Under the pieces are notes generated by a model that was given only the letters and a program-made list of their open reading frames with translations, was not told the origin of the DNA and did no database searches. A stretch of 38,973 bases of DNA from the NCBI GenBank assembly GCA_029938265.1, contig JAOZVI010000008.1, positions 1 through 38,973 of the forward strand, in the 5' to 3' direction. Shown piece after piece: positions 26,147-36,100 of this stretch. A program made the translations under genes and the position numbers. This DNA is from Flavobacteriaceae bacterium. GTDB taxonomy: Bacteria > Bacteroidota > Bacteroidia > Flavobacteriales > Flavobacteriaceae. The first letter of the stretch is position 1. Every line of letters starts with the position of its first letter.

Positions 26147-27190
26147 ATGAACAAAACAGATAAAATAAAAGTAGGAATTTCAATAGGAGATCTTAATGGA
26201 ATTGGACTTGAAGTAATATTAAAGACTTTTGCAGACAATAGGGTTTTGGATCTCTGTACACCTGTAATTTTTGGCTCTAATAAAATTGTTAGCTATCACA
26301 AAAAGGCATTGAATATTAAAACACCGATCAATGGAATTGAACAAATTCATAAAGCCTTAGACAATAAATTAAATTTAGTCAATGTTTGGAGAGAAAATGT
26401 AACAATCGATTTGGGGAAAGCTACAGATGATTCTGGAAAGTATGCCTTTAAATCGCTCGAGCATGCAACAAATGCATTAAAAAAAGGAAACATTGATGTT
26501 TTAGTTACAGCACCCATAGATAAAAGCAATATTCAATCTGATCTTTTCAATTTTAAGGGTCATACAGAATATCTTGAAGCAAATTTATCAGGTGATAGTT
26601 TAATGATCTTGCTTACAAATGAGATCAGATTAGGATTGATTACAGGTCATATACCCATAAAGGATGTTGCCAAAACCATAACGTCCGATCTAATTCAAAA
26701 AAAGGTAGAAATCATGTACGAATCATTAATAAAGGATTTTAATATTGAAAAACCAAAAATAGCAATATTAGGTTTAAACCCTCATTGTGGTGATAAGGGT
26801 GTTATTGGGACAGAAGATGATGAAATAGTTAAGCCAACCATTGATGAAATTCAAAAATCGGGTAAATTAGTTTACGGACCTTTTGCTGCTGATAGTTTCT
26901 TTGGTTCTCAATCGTTTAAAAATTTTGATGGTGTTTTAGCAATGTATCACGATCAGGGTTTAGGGCCATTTAAAACTATGTCTTTTGGTAAAGGAGTTAA
27001 TTTTACTGCTGGTTTAAACAAAATCAGAACTTCGCCAGATCACGGTACTGCCTTTGAAATTGCCGGAAAAAATATTGCGAATCATAGTTCGTTTATGGAA
27101 GCTATTTTTACAGCGATTGATATTTTTAGAAAAAGAAAACTTTACAATGAATTAATTGAAAACCAGTTAAAAAACAATAAAGTTCAATAA
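26147..27190 (+). CDS. pdxA: 4-hydroxythreonine-4-phosphate dehydrogenase
   Basis: 'VGISIGDLNGIGLEVILK', 'TAPIDKSNI', 'GHTEYLE', 'LGLNPHCGDKGVIGTEDDEIVKP', 'YHDQGLGPFKTMSFGKGVNFTAGL'. Confidence 0.96.
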   Translation: MNKTDKIKVGISIGDLNGIGLEVILKTFADNRVLDLCTPVIFGSNKIVSYHKKALNIKTPINGIEQIHKALDNKLNLVNVWRENVTIDLGKATDDSGKYAFKSLEHATNALKKGNIDVLVTAPIDKSNIQSDLFNFKGHTEYLEANLSGDSLMILLTNEIRLGLITGHIPIKDVAKTITSDLIQKKVEIMYESLIKDFNIEKPKIAILGLNPHCGDKGVIGTEDDEIVKPTIDEIQKSGKLVYGPFAADSFFGSQSFKNFDGVLAMYHDQGLGPFKTMSFGKGVNFTAGLNKIRTSPDHGTAFEIAGKNIANHSSFMEAIFTAIDIFRKRKLYNELIENQLKNNKVQ

Positions 27191-27237
27191 TTTATAAAAA
27201 AGTGAAAAACTAATTTTCATAATAAAAGATATTTTTT

Positions 27238-27245
27238 TATCTTTG
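27238..27245 (+). promoter_or_regulatory. Bacteroidota-type -7 element TATCTTTG upstream of DUF177-rpmF
   Basis: Matches TAnnTTTG, about 18 bp before the ATG. Confidence 0.5.
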
Positions 27246-27263
27246 CGCGCTTAAATTATTTTT

Positions 27264-27803
27264 ATGATGAGACCCTTAAAAGAATACAATATTTCTTTTA
27301 CTGGCTTAAAACCGGGGGAACATCAATTTAAATATATTATTAATAAGGCGTTCTTTGAAGCTTTTAACTATGATGATTTTTTAGATTCTAACGTAAATAT
27401 AACGTTAGATTTTATTAAAAAAGATACTTTATTTGAATTGCATTTTAGTGCAAAAGGTAATGTTAAAGTACTTTGTGACATCTCTAATGAGCCATATGAT
27501 CAACCAATTCAAGGAAACTTGGACACAGTTGTTAAATTTGGTGAAGAGTTTAATGATGACAATGAGGATCTAATAATTATTCCTTTTAGTGAACATCAAA
27601 TAAATGTTGCTCAATTTATATATGAAATGATTGTATTATCTGTACCGAGTAAAAGGATTCATCCCGGAATTGAAGATGGTACGTTACAGTCGGATATTTT
27701 AGAAAAGTTAAAAGATTTACAACCAGGGAAAAGTAAAGAAAATGATAAGATCGACCCAAGATGGGCAGATCTAAAAAAGTTAATAACAAATAAAAAACCA
27801 TAG
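27264..27803 (+). CDS. DUF177 (YceD-like) domain protein
   Basis: Position immediately upstream of rpmF; '[28 protein letters not shown]...[22 protein letters not shown]'. Confidence 0.9.
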   Translation: MMRPLKEYNISFTGLKPGEHQFKYIINKAFFEAFNYDDFLDSNVNITLDFIKKDTLFELHFSAKGNVKVLCDISNEPYDQPIQGNLDTVVKFGEEFNDDNEDLIIIPFSEHQINVAQFIYEMIVLSVPSKRIHPGIEDGTLQSDILEKLKDLQPGKSKENDKIDPRWADLKKLITNKKP

Positions 27804-27805
27804 CA

Positions 27806-28000
27806 ATGGCACATCCTAAAAGAAAAATCTCAAAGCAGAGAAGAGATAAAAGAAGAACACATTATAAGGCAGTTGCTCCGCAAATTGCTAAAGACCCTAC
27901 AACCGGTGAAGCTCATTTATTCCATAGAGCTCATTGGCATGAAGGAAAATTGTATTACAGAGGTCAAATATTGATTGATAATGAAGAAAACATGGCCTAA
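27806..28000 (+). CDS. rpmF: 50S ribosomal protein L32
   Basis: '[27 protein letters not shown]...[21 protein letters not shown]'. Confidence 0.97.
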   Translation: MAHPKRKISKQRRDKRRTHYKAVAPQIAKDPTTGEAHLFHRAHWHEGKLYYRGQILIDNEENMA

Positions 28001-28013
28001 TCAAAAAGTTTGA

Positions 28014-28057
28014 AAAACATAAAAAAACCCTCTTTTTTGAGGGTTTTTTTATGTTTT
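28014..28057. terminator. Strong, bidirectional-looking terminator with perfect 19-bp stem
   Basis: AAAACATAAAAAAACCCTC-TTTTTT-GAGGGTTTTTTTATGTTTT. Confidence 0.9.
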
Positions 28058-28189
28058 CGTGTTAAAAATTGACAAAAAATGAGTTTTTTGATCTATATCA
28101 ATAATAAATTGCTTTACTTTGGAAACTGTTTTTTTTAAGTTTTTGATTTTATATTTTTTTCTTTTTAATAATAGTAAGAGGTTTTAATT

Positions 28190-29185
28190 ATGAATAAAAT
28201 TACTGCAGCAATAACAGCCGTAGGAAAATATGTTCCGGAATACATTTTAACTAACAAAGAGTTGGAAAAAATGGTTGACACAAATGATGAATGGATTATA
28301 ACAAGAACCGGAATAAAAGAAAGAAGAATTCTAAAAGGAGAGAATAAAGGCTCGTCATTTTTAGCAATTAAAGCTGCAAAAGATCTTTTATCAAAAACAA
28401 ATCTAAATCCTAAAGAAATTGAACTGATTATTGTTGCTACTGCAACTCCAGATATGCAAGCCGCATCAACCTCAGCTTTTGTAGCTTCAGAAATTGGAGC
28501 AACAGAGGCTTTTTCATTTGATCTTGAGTCGGCATGTTCCAGTTTTTTATATGGGATGTCAGTTGCTTCCAGTTATATAGAATCCGGAAAGTATAAAAAA
28601 GTATTATTGATTGGTGCTGACAAAAACTCATCAATGATAGATTACACTGACAGAACAACTTGTATTATATTTGGTGACGGAGCCGGAGCAGTTCTATTTG
28701 AACCTAACGAAGAAGGTTTAGGCTTATTAGATGAATTGTTAAAAAGTGATGGTTCAGGAAGACAATTTTTAAAAGTTGAGGCTGGTGGATCAGTTCTTCC
28801 GGCAAGTAAAGAAACAGTAGAAAATAAAATGCATTTTGTAAAACAAGATGGTAGATCTGTGTTTAAAAATGCAGTTTTTAATATGGCTGATGTATGTGAA
28901 AAAATAATTCATAGAAATAATTTGTCCAATGAAGATGTAGCTTGGTTGGCTGCACATCAGGCAAATAAACGAATTGTTGAAGCTACTGCAAAAAGAATGA
29001 AGTTGGATGATTCAAAAGTAATGATGAATATTCAAAAATATGGAAATACTACCTCGGCTACTTTACCATTATTATTAGCTGATTATGAAAGTCAACTTAA
29101 AAAAGGGGATATAATAATATTTTCAACTTTTGGAGGAGGATTTTCTTGGGGATCAATTTATTATAAATGGGCATACAATTCATAG
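28190..29185 (+). CDS. fabH: Beta-ketoacyl-ACP synthase III
   Basis: 'TNDEWIITRTGIKERRI', 'FDLESACSSFLYGMSVA', 'AAHQANKRIVEATAKRM', 'YGNTTSATLPLLL', 'STFGGGFSWGSIYYKW'. Confidence 0.97.
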   Translation: MNKITAAITAVGKYVPEYILTNKELEKMVDTNDEWIITRTGIKERRILKGENKGSSFLAIKAAKDLLSKTNLNPKEIELIIVATATPDMQAASTSAFVASEIGATEAFSFDLESACSSFLYGMSVASSYIESGKYKKVLLIGADKNSSMIDYTDRTTCIIFGDGAGAVLFEPNEEGLGLLDELLKSDGSGRQFLKVEAGGSVLPASKETVENKMHFVKQDGRSVFKNAVFNMADVCEKIIHRNNLSNEDVAWLAAHQANKRIVEATAKRMKLDDSKVMMNIQKYGNTTSATLPLLLADYESQLKKGDIIIFSTFGGGFSWGSIYYKWAYNS

Positions 29186-29206
29186 AAACAAAATAAATAT
29201 AATATT

Positions 29207-29692
29207 ATGGAATTAAAAGAGATTCAAAATCTGATTAAATTTGTTGCAAAATCAGGTGCCAACGAGGTAAAATTAGAAATGAAAGATTTTAAAATTACCA
29301 TTAAAACAGGTGCAGGAGGAAAAGTGACTTCTATTGTTCAACAAGTTCCTGCAGCAACAGTTCAAGTAGTACCACAAACTGAAATTCAGGCTATTCCTGC
29401 TACTGAACAGAAAACGGAATCTGTAAATAAAAAAACAGATGAAGCAAATTCATATATTGAAATAAAATCTCCGATCATCGGTACATTTTATCGCAAACCA
29501 TCTCCAGATAAACCGCCATTTATTAAAGTTGGTGATGATGTTGAAGTAGGGGATACAGTTTGTATCATTGAGGCGATGAAATTATTTAATGAAGTTGAAT
29601 CGGAAATATCGGGGAAAATTGTAAAGATCCTTGTAGATGATTCTTCACCGGTTGAATTTGATCAACCATTATATTTGGTAGATCCTTCATAA
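29207..29692 (+). CDS. accB: Acetyl-CoA carboxylase biotin carboxyl carrier protein
   Basis: '[51 protein letters not shown]' biotinylation motif EAMKL. Confidence 0.97.
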   Translation: MELKEIQNLIKFVAKSGANEVKLEMKDFKITIKTGAGGKVTSIVQQVPAATVQVVPQTEIQAIPATEQKTESVNKKTDEANSYIEIKSPIIGTFYRKPSPDKPPFIKVGDDVEVGDTVCIIEAMKLFNEVESEISGKIVKILVDDSSPVEFDQPLYLVDPS

Positions 29693-29774
29693 AAAGAGTC
29701 TAATTATTTATAGTTAGTTATATTGTTAAAATAGATTTTTTTGGTTTTAGATCAATTTATAATTATTGAAAATT

Positions 29775-31124
29775 ATGTTTAAAAAAATATTAATTGCCAA
29801 TAGAGGAGAAATTGCACTTCGAATAATTAGAACCTGCAGAGAAATGGGTATTAGTTCGGTGGCAGTATATTCAACTGTTGATAAAGAAAGTTTACATGTT
29901 AAATTTGCAGATGAAGCAGTTTGTATTGGTCCGGCTTCAAGTAATGATTCGTATCTAAAAATGTCAAATATTATTGCAGCAGCTGAAATCACAAATGCTG
30001 ATGCAATACATCCTGGCTATGGTTTTTTGGCAGAAAACGCCCGATTTTCTAAAATATGCGAAGAGCATGGTATAAAATTTATTGGCGCTTCGGCTGAAAT
30101 GATTAATAAAATGGGAGATAAAGCTTCGGCAATAAAAACCATGAAAGAAGCTGGAGTTCCAACAATCCCTGGTTCAGAAGGAATAATAGCATCATTTTCA
30201 GAAACTGAAAAAATTGCAGAAAAAATAGGATATCCTGTAATGTTGAAAGCAACAGCAGGAGGTGGGGGTAAAGGAATGAGAGCGGTATGGAAACCAGAAG
30301 ATCTGCAAAAGGCATGGGATTCTGCAAGAGCAGAAGCAAAAGCAGCTTTTGGAAATGATGATATGTATTTGGAAAAATTAATTGAAGAACCACATCATAT
30401 TGAGATTCAAATTATTGGAGATTCAACAGGAAATGCTTGTCATTTGTCAGAAAGAGATTGTTCAATACAACGTCGCCATCAAAAACTTACAGAAGAAACG
30501 CCGTCCCCTTTTATTACGAATGCATTACGTAAAAAAATGGGTGAGGCAGCAATAAAAGCTTCTGAATACATTAAATATGAAGGAGTAGGTACAGTAGAAT
30601 TTTTGGTTGATAAGAACAAGAATTTTTATTTTATGGAAATGAATACTCGTATTCAGGTAGAACATCCAATTACAGAACAAGTGATAGGTAACTTTGATTT
30701 GATTCGCGAACAAATTAAGATTGCAGTTGGAATACCTATAATCGGAATTAATTATTTTCCAAGTCAACATTCTATTGAGTGTAGAATAAATGCAGAAGAT
30801 CCATTTAATGATTTTAGACCATCGCCAGGTGTAATTACTACATTTCATGCGCCGGGTGGACATGGTGTAAGAATCGACACACATGTTTATGATAGTTACA
30901 TAATACCGCCTTATTATGATTCAATGATAGCAAAACTTATAGTTACTGCTCAAACACGTGAAGAAGCTATAAGTAAAATGAAAAGAGCTCTGTCTGAATT
31001 TATCATTGAGGGTGTAAAAACAACCATACCTTTTCATATGCAGCTAATGGATAATCCCGAATATGTTGCAGGGAATTATACTACAAAATTTATGGAAGAT
31101 TTTGAAATGAAACCCGAAGAATAG
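29775..31124 (+). CDS. accC: Acetyl-CoA carboxylase biotin carboxylase subunit
   Basis: '[26 protein letters not shown]', '[12 protein letters not shown]', '[20 protein letters not shown]'; ATG at 29775 preferred over upstream TTG 29766. Confidence 0.97.
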   Translation: MFKKILIANRGEIALRIIRTCREMGISSVAVYSTVDKESLHVKFADEAVCIGPASSNDSYLKMSNIIAAAEITNADAIHPGYGFLAENARFSKICEEHGIKFIGASAEMINKMGDKASAIKTMKEAGVPTIPGSEGIIASFSETEKIAEKIGYPVMLKATAGGGGKGMRAVWKPEDLQKAWDSARAEAKAAFGNDDMYLEKLIEEPHHIEIQIIGDSTGNACHLSERDCSIQRRHQKLTEETPSPFITNALRKKMGEAAIKASEYIKYEGVGTVEFLVDKNKNFYFMEMNTRIQVEHPITEQVIGNFDLIREQIKIAVGIPIIGINYFPSQHSIECRINAEDPFNDFRPSPGVITTFHAPGGHGVRIDTHVYDSYIIPPYYDSMIAKLIVTAQTREEAISKMKRALSEFIIEGVKTTIPFHMQLMDNPEYVAGNYTTKFMEDFEMKPEE

Positions 31125-31143
31125 ATTTTACAATATACTTTTT

Positions 31144-31166
31144 AAGGATATGATTTTCATATCCTT
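31144..31166 (+). terminator. Hairpin AAGGATATGA-TTT-TCATATCCTT, likely terminator after accC
   Basis: Perfect 10-bp stem followed by TTATTATTATTA. Confidence 0.6.
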
Positions 31167-31196
31167 TTATTATTATTAATGTAAAATATTATACTG

Positions 31197-31661
31197 ATGA
31201 AAAGAGATAACTTTAAGATTGATGGTATTGATAAGATTATTTTAAAAAATTTGATGCAAGATGCCAGAACACCTATTTTGAGTATAGCTAGAGAGGTAGG
31301 GATTTCGGGTGCTGCAATTCACCAACGTTTACGCAAATTAGAAACTTCAGGATTAATATCAGGTTCGAAATTTATTATCAACCCAAAAGTATTGGGTTTT
31401 AAAACGCTGGCATTTGTAGGAATATTTTTAGATAGTTCAAGTAAATATAAAGAAGCAGTAAACAGGTTAAAGGAGATTGATGAGGTTATTGAGAGTCATT
31501 ATACTACAGGAAATTATGCAATTTTAGTAAAAATTTTATGTAAAGATAATGAGCATTTAATGCAAGTTTTAAATCATAGTATTCAAAACATTAAAGGAGT
31601 ATCAAGAACCGAAACATTTATATCTTTAGAACAACAAATTGACAGACAATTAAAAATATAA
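31197..31661 (+). CDS. Lrp/AsnC family transcriptional regulator
   Basis: 'IDGIDKIILKNLMQDARTPILSIAREVGISGAAIHQRLRKLETSGLISG'. Confidence 0.95.
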   Translation: MKRDNFKIDGIDKIILKNLMQDARTPILSIAREVGISGAAIHQRLRKLETSGLISGSKFIINPKVLGFKTLAFVGIFLDSSSKYKEAVNRLKEIDEVIESHYTTGNYAILVKILCKDNEHLMQVLNHSIQNIKGVSRTETFISLEQQIDRQLKI

Positions 31662-31664
31662 TAT

Positions 31665-32342
31665 TTATCTCCTGCTATTATAAATATTTAAATAGTACAA
31701 TAATGTAACCAATGAGCTTAATGCAGCTACTAAGTAAGTTCTTGCAGCCCATTTAAGCGCATCCTTTGCCGCCCCCTGCTCTTTATCAGTTAACATATTT
31801 TTATTTTCAAGCCAGGCCAAGGCTCTATTACTGGCATCATATTCAACGGGTAAAGTTATAATTGTAAAAATAACAGTAGCTGCAAAAAAGATGATTCCTG
31901 CAAGTAAAAGTTGAGGAAAAGAATTTACTGTAAATATCCCTGCAATCAGTAAAAATGAAGCTAATTTTGAAGAAATTCCTACAGTTGGAACCAATTTTGA
32001 ACGTAATTGAAGCCAAGGATAAGCGGTAGCATGTTGAACAGCATGCCCGCATTCATGAGCTGCAACAGCTGCAGCTGAAGCATTTTGTTGGTTGTAAACA
32101 ACTTCACTTAGATTTACAGTTTTAGTTTTGGGATTGTAATGATCAGTTAAAGAACCTTTTGTAGAAACTACTTTTACATCATTAATATTATTGTCTGCCA
32201 GCATTTTCTCGGCAATTTCTCTACCGCTTAGACCATTTTGTAAATGTAAACGGGAATAGCGTTTAAATTTACTTTTTAATTGGTATTGCACGAACATTCC
32301 AATTCCACCAATGATCAAGATTAATAAGTAAGCACCAGACAT
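31665..32342 (-). CDS. Zinc metallopeptidase, YugP-like
   Basis: HEXXH-type 'AAAVAAHECGHAVQHATAYPWLQLRSKLVP', multiple TM helices. Confidence 0.93.
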   Translation of the reverse strand: MSGAYLLILIIGGIGMFVQYQLKSKFKRYSRLHLQNGLSGREIAEKMLADNNINDVKVVSTKGSLTDHYNPKTKTVNLSEVVYNQQNASAAAVAAHECGHAVQHATAYPWLQLRSKLVPTVGISSKLASFLLIAGIFTVNSFPQLLLAGIIFFAATVIFTIITLPVEYDASNRALAWLENKNMLTDKEQGAAKDALKWAARTYLVAALSSLVTLLYYLNIYNSRR

Positions 32343-32423
32343 ATTTATATTTATTTAAATTTTAAAAATGTTTTTATATTATTGCAATAAATTTATAACA
32401 TTAACTTTTCCAAAGCAAAATAT

Positions 32424-33455
32424 ATGGCAAATATACCAAATATTCTTTTAATTTATACCGGGGGTACTATAGGTATGGTAAAAAATTATCAAACCAATGC
32501 ATTGAAAGCATTTAATTTTAATCAAATTAAAGAAAAAATACCCGAACTAAATTTATTGGATTGCCGGATAAAAACAAAAGTTTTTGATAAGCCTATTGAT
32601 TCTTCAAATATGAGTCCAAAATATTGGGTTAAAATTGTGGATATTATTGAAAGGAATTATGATAATTTTGATGGATTTGTTGTTTTAAGTGGAACTGATA
32701 CCATGTCATATACCGCGTCAGCTATCAGCTTTATGCTTGAAAACTTAAATAAACCTGTAATTTTTACAGGATCACAATTGCCTATAGGTGATTTGCGTAC
32801 AGATGCAAAAGAGAATTTGATTACTGCCATTCAAATTGCAGGTACTCAATTTAATAATAAACCTAAAATAGTAGAAGTTTGTTTGTATTTTGAGTATAAA
32901 TTGTATAGGGCGAATCGCACCACAAAAGTTAGTTCCAGCCAGTTTAACGCATTTCATTCACATAATTTTCCGCCTTTAGGAGAAAGTGGTGTTCATTTAG
33001 CTTTTAATGAATCCTTGTTGCGCAAGGCTGATCCTAAAAAAAAATTAATTGTAAGAAAAAGAATTGAAGATAATATTGTGATTTTAAAATTGTTTCCTGG
33101 AATTACAAAACAAGTTGTACAAAGCATTTTAAATATTACTGGTTTAAGAGGTGTAATTATAGAAACTTATGGATCGGGAAATGCACCTACAGATAAATGG
33201 TTTATAGATTTATTAAAAGTGAGTATAAAAAATAAAATACCTATTGTAAATGTAACCCAGTGTATAAATGGAAGTGTTCTTTTGGGATATTATGAAACGA
33301 GTAGTATTTTAAAAGAAATTGGCATTATTAGCGGGAAAGATATTACTACAGAATCCGCTATTGCAAAAATGAAATATTTATTGGGAGAAGGTATATTGTT
33401 TAAAGATTTTAAAGCTATATTCGAAAAACCATTGCGAGGAGAGATGAGTTATTAA
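32424..33455 (+). CDS. Type I asparaginase
   Basis: 'ILLIYTGGTIGMV', 'FVVLSGTDTMSYTASAISFML', 'PVIFTGSQLPIGDLRTDAKENLITA'. Confidence 0.95.
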   Translation: MANIPNILLIYTGGTIGMVKNYQTNALKAFNFNQIKEKIPELNLLDCRIKTKVFDKPIDSSNMSPKYWVKIVDIIERNYDNFDGFVVLSGTDTMSYTASAISFMLENLNKPVIFTGSQLPIGDLRTDAKENLITAIQIAGTQFNNKPKIVEVCLYFEYKLYRANRTTKVSSSQFNAFHSHNFPPLGESGVHLAFNESLLRKADPKKKLIVRKRIEDNIVILKLFPGITKQVVQSILNITGLRGVIIETYGSGNAPTDKWFIDLLKVSIKNKIPIVNVTQCINGSVLLGYYETSSILKEIGIISGKDITTESAIAKMKYLLGEGILFKDFKAIFEKPLRGEMSY

Positions 33456-33538
33456 CAAAAATGTTAATTTTTTTTGCTTTAATTTTTTCAAACAAATTTT
33501 TTTTTGTTACTTGCCGCTTAATTATCATAAACACTTTA

Positions 33539-33625
33539 GGAGAGGTGGCCGAGCGGCTTAAGGCGCACGCTTGGAAAGCGTGTTTATAAGAGATTGTAAC
33601 AAGGGTTCGAATCCCTTTCTCTCCG
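33539..33625 (+). tRNA. tRNA-Ser (anticodon GGA)
   Basis: Acceptor GGAGAGG/TCTCTCC, anticodon stem-loop CACGC-TTGGAAA-GCGTG, long variable arm, T-arm AAGGG-TTCGAAT-CCCTT. Confidence 0.95.
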
Positions 33626-33699
33626 CAGAACGTGATTTATATGATAAAAATTTATATCTTTAACCCGTTAACTAAATTATAATATAAAGATTTACAAAA

Positions 33700-34422
33700 A
33701 TGAAAAAATTATTTACTACACTGACAATTACAGGCTTAATGGTATTGAGTTCAGCACAAAGCATTTACGCACAAGCTGAACCTGTTCTTGAAGACAAAAC
33801 TTTTCACCAACTTTTAAAACAACGTTTTATCGAAGGTGGTCCATTTTTTATGGGAATAGTTTTATTAACATTAATTTTAGGTTTAGCTATTGCTATTGAA
33901 AGAATTATATATCTTAATATGGCTTCAACTAATACTGATAAATTAGTGAATAATGTAGAAGAAGCTCTAAGTAGTGGTGGAGTAGAAGCTGCAAAAGAAG
34001 TATGTAGAAATACAAAAGGGCCTGTTGCCTCAATTTTCTATCAGGGATTAGACAGGATGGATGAAGGTGTAGATGCAGCTGAAAAAGCAGTTGTTGCCTA
34101 TGGCGGAGTTCAAATGGGATTATTAGAGAAAAACACCTCATGGTTAGCTCTATTTATTGCTCTTGCACCAATGCTTGGGTTTATGGGTACAGTAATAGGT
34201 ATGATTAGTGCATTTGACTCTATTGAAGCCGCTGGTGACATTTCACCTACAGTTGTAGCAGGAGGTATTAAAGTAGCTTTATTAACAACAGTATTTGGTT
34301 TGGTTGTTGCAATTATTCTTCAAATTTTTTACAACTACATTATTTCAAAAATCGATGGTATTGTAAATAGTATGGAAGACGCTTCAATTAAATTAGTTGA
34401 TCTTTTGATCAGAAATAAATAA
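33700..34422 (+). CDS. MotA/TolQ/ExbB proton channel family protein
   Basis: 'FFMGIVLLTLILGLAIAIERIIYLN', 'APMLGFMGTVIGMISAFDSIEAAGDISPTVVAGGIKVALLTTVFGLVVAI'. Confidence 0.96.
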   Translation: MKKLFTTLTITGLMVLSSAQSIYAQAEPVLEDKTFHQLLKQRFIEGGPFFMGIVLLTLILGLAIAIERIIYLNMASTNTDKLVNNVEEALSSGGVEAAKEVCRNTKGPVASIFYQGLDRMDEGVDAAEKAVVAYGGVQMGLLEKNTSWLALFIALAPMLGFMGTVIGMISAFDSIEAAGDISPTVVAGGIKVALLTTVFGLVVAIILQIFYNYIISKIDGIVNSMEDASIKLVDLLIRNK

Positions 34423-34430
34423 ATAATATT

Positions 34431-34904
34431 ATGAATAGTAAGTTATCAAAAATATTATCATTAGTTGCAGGTGCGATTGGTATTATTGCATTTTACTTTT
34501 TGATAAGAATAATCATGGAAGGGGATGATGCATTTGATGCAGTTAATCCTGATGCAGCTAGTTTACAAGGCAGCATTATTTCACCATATATATCCTTTGC
34601 AATGGCATTGTTATATATTACTGCAGGTTTAGCAGTTGTATTTTCATTGTGGAATTTGATCAAACATCCAAAAGCGTTAAAGAAAGCATTACTCTCTGTT
34701 GGGGTCTTAGCTGCTCTGTTGATAGTGGCTTATTTTCTTTCACCAGAAAATGCAGTTACAGATGCTACAGGTACTAAAATTTTAGTAGAACAAGGTAGTA
34801 TTTCAAAATGGTCTAGCACAGGTATATGGTATGCAGTAATATTAGGAGGGATTGGATTAGCATTCTTCTTAGTTGATTTTGTTAAAGGAATTGTAAAAAA
34901 TTAA
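34431..34904 (+). CDS. Multi-pass membrane protein of unknown function in ExbB/ExbD cluster
   Basis: Four predicted TM segments; located between ExbB and ExbD with short intergenic gaps. Confidence 0.8.
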   Translation: MNSKLSKILSLVAGAIGIIAFYFLIRIIMEGDDAFDAVNPDAASLQGSIISPYISFAMALLYITAGLAVVFSLWNLIKHPKALKKALLSVGVLAALLIVAYFLSPENAVTDATGTKILVEQGSISKWSSTGIWYAVILGGIGLAFFLVDFVKGIVKN

Positions 34905-34908
34905 AATT

Positions 34909-35532
34909 ATGGCTAAAAGAGATATACCGGAAATTAATGCTGGCTCTATGGCCGATATCGCTTTCTTGTTACTAATATTTTTCTTGGTAACAACTACCAT
35001 GGATGTGGATACAGGGATATCAAGAAAATTAACTGAAAAACAAGATTCTGATATCAAACCACCTAAACTTAAGGAGAAAAATGTTTTCATCGTTACCGTA
35101 AACCGTAATAATGATCTTTTGATCGAAGGCATAAAATTTATCCAAGTTGATGAATTGCGTGAGGAAGTTATCAAGTTTATTGATAATGGGGGTGGATTAG
35201 GAAACCCTATAGATGGAGCTGAACCAGCTGAATGTGAATGGTGTGAAGGAGAAAAAGATCCTGCATCATCAGATCACCCTAACAAAGCAGTAATTTCTTT
35301 AGAAAGTGACAGGGGAACTTCGTATGGTACATATATATCTGTTCAAAATGAGTTAGTAGGAGCATACACTGATCTTAGAAACCGATTGTCTAAAAAGTTG
35401 TATGGAGTTACATACACAGAGCTTTTAAAACAATCTAAAAATGATATGCAAAACGAGTCATTAAAAGAAAAGATTAAAAATATTAAGAAGAAATATCCAC
35501 AGATTATTTCTGAAGCTGAACCAACTAAATAA
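34909..35532 (+). CDS. ExbD/TolR family protein with CEWC-containing insertion
   Basis: 'MAKRDIPEINAGSMADIAFLLLIFFLVTTTMDVDTGISRKL'. Confidence 0.94.
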   Translation: MAKRDIPEINAGSMADIAFLLLIFFLVTTTMDVDTGISRKLTEKQDSDIKPPKLKEKNVFIVTVNRNNDLLIEGIKFIQVDELREEVIKFIDNGGGLGNPIDGAEPAECEWCEGEKDPASSDHPNKAVISLESDRGTSYGTYISVQNELVGAYTDLRNRLSKKLYGVTYTELLKQSKNDMQNESLKEKIKNIKKKYPQIISEAEPTK

Positions 35533-35539
35533 TATAAGT

Positions 35540-35998
35540 ATGTCAAAGTTTAAAAAGAAGAAAAAAGGTATGCCTGGAATATCTACGGCATCTTTACCTG
35601 ATATTGTATTTATGCTATTGTTCTTTTTTATGGTTACTACAGTGATGCGTGAAACTGATCTAAAAGTTAAACAAACAATTCCTTTTGCTACCGAAGTAAA
35701 AAAATTAGAGCGCAAGAGTTTGGTAAGTTATATTTATGTTGGTAAAATTGAAGGTCAGGGTGGAGATAAAATTCAGCTGAATGACCGTATTTCAAGTGTT
35801 GAAGATATTAAATATTTTATCTTTGCAGAAAGGGAGACACACTCAGAGGATGAAATTCCTTTATTAACTACTTCTATTAAAGCTGATATCAACTCAAGTG
35901 TTGGTACGATTACTGATATTAAAGAAGAGCTAAGAAATATAAATGCTTTAAAAATTAATTACTCTACAAGAAAAGGAGACATTACTAAAAATAAATAG
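35540..35998 (+). CDS. ExbD/TolR family protein
   Basis: 'KKKKGMPGISTASLPDIVFMLLFFFMVTTVMRETDLKVKQTIP'. Confidence 0.94.
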   Translation: MSKFKKKKKGMPGISTASLPDIVFMLLFFFMVTTVMRETDLKVKQTIPFATEVKKLERKSLVSYIYVGKIEGQGGDKIQLNDRISSVEDIKYFIFAERETHSEDEIPLLTTSIKADINSSVGTITDIKEELRNINALKINYSTRKGDITKNK

Positions 35999-36017
35999 TA
36001 ATTAGTAAATTAATTTT

Positions 36018-36058
36018 AAAGGCAATCAAACTTAATAAAAAGTTTGATTGCCTTTTTT
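36018..36058 (+). terminator. Strong Rho-independent terminator after ExbB/ExbD operon
   Basis: AAAGGCAATCAAACT-TAATAAAA-AGTTTGATTGCCTTTTTTT (15-bp stem). Confidence 0.92.
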
Positions 36059-36070
36059 TATTTAAAAAAG

Positions 36071-36078
36071 TATCTTTG
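36071..36078 (+). promoter_or_regulatory. Bacteroidota-type -7 element TATCTTTG
   Basis: Matches TAnnTTTG, just upstream of the 36101 ORF and after the terminator. Confidence 0.5.
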
Positions 36079-36100
36079 ATAAAATATATTTTCAAATAAA

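Noticed and set aside
30103-30884. Minus-strand Leu-rich and other ORFs inside accC
   Set aside because: Hydrophobicity is produced by reading the antisense of acidic/Lys codons; no independent support.
35343-35715. Minus-strand hydrophobic ORFs inside ExbD genes
   Set aside because: Antisense of Lys/Glu-rich coding sequence gives Phe/Leu-rich artefacts.
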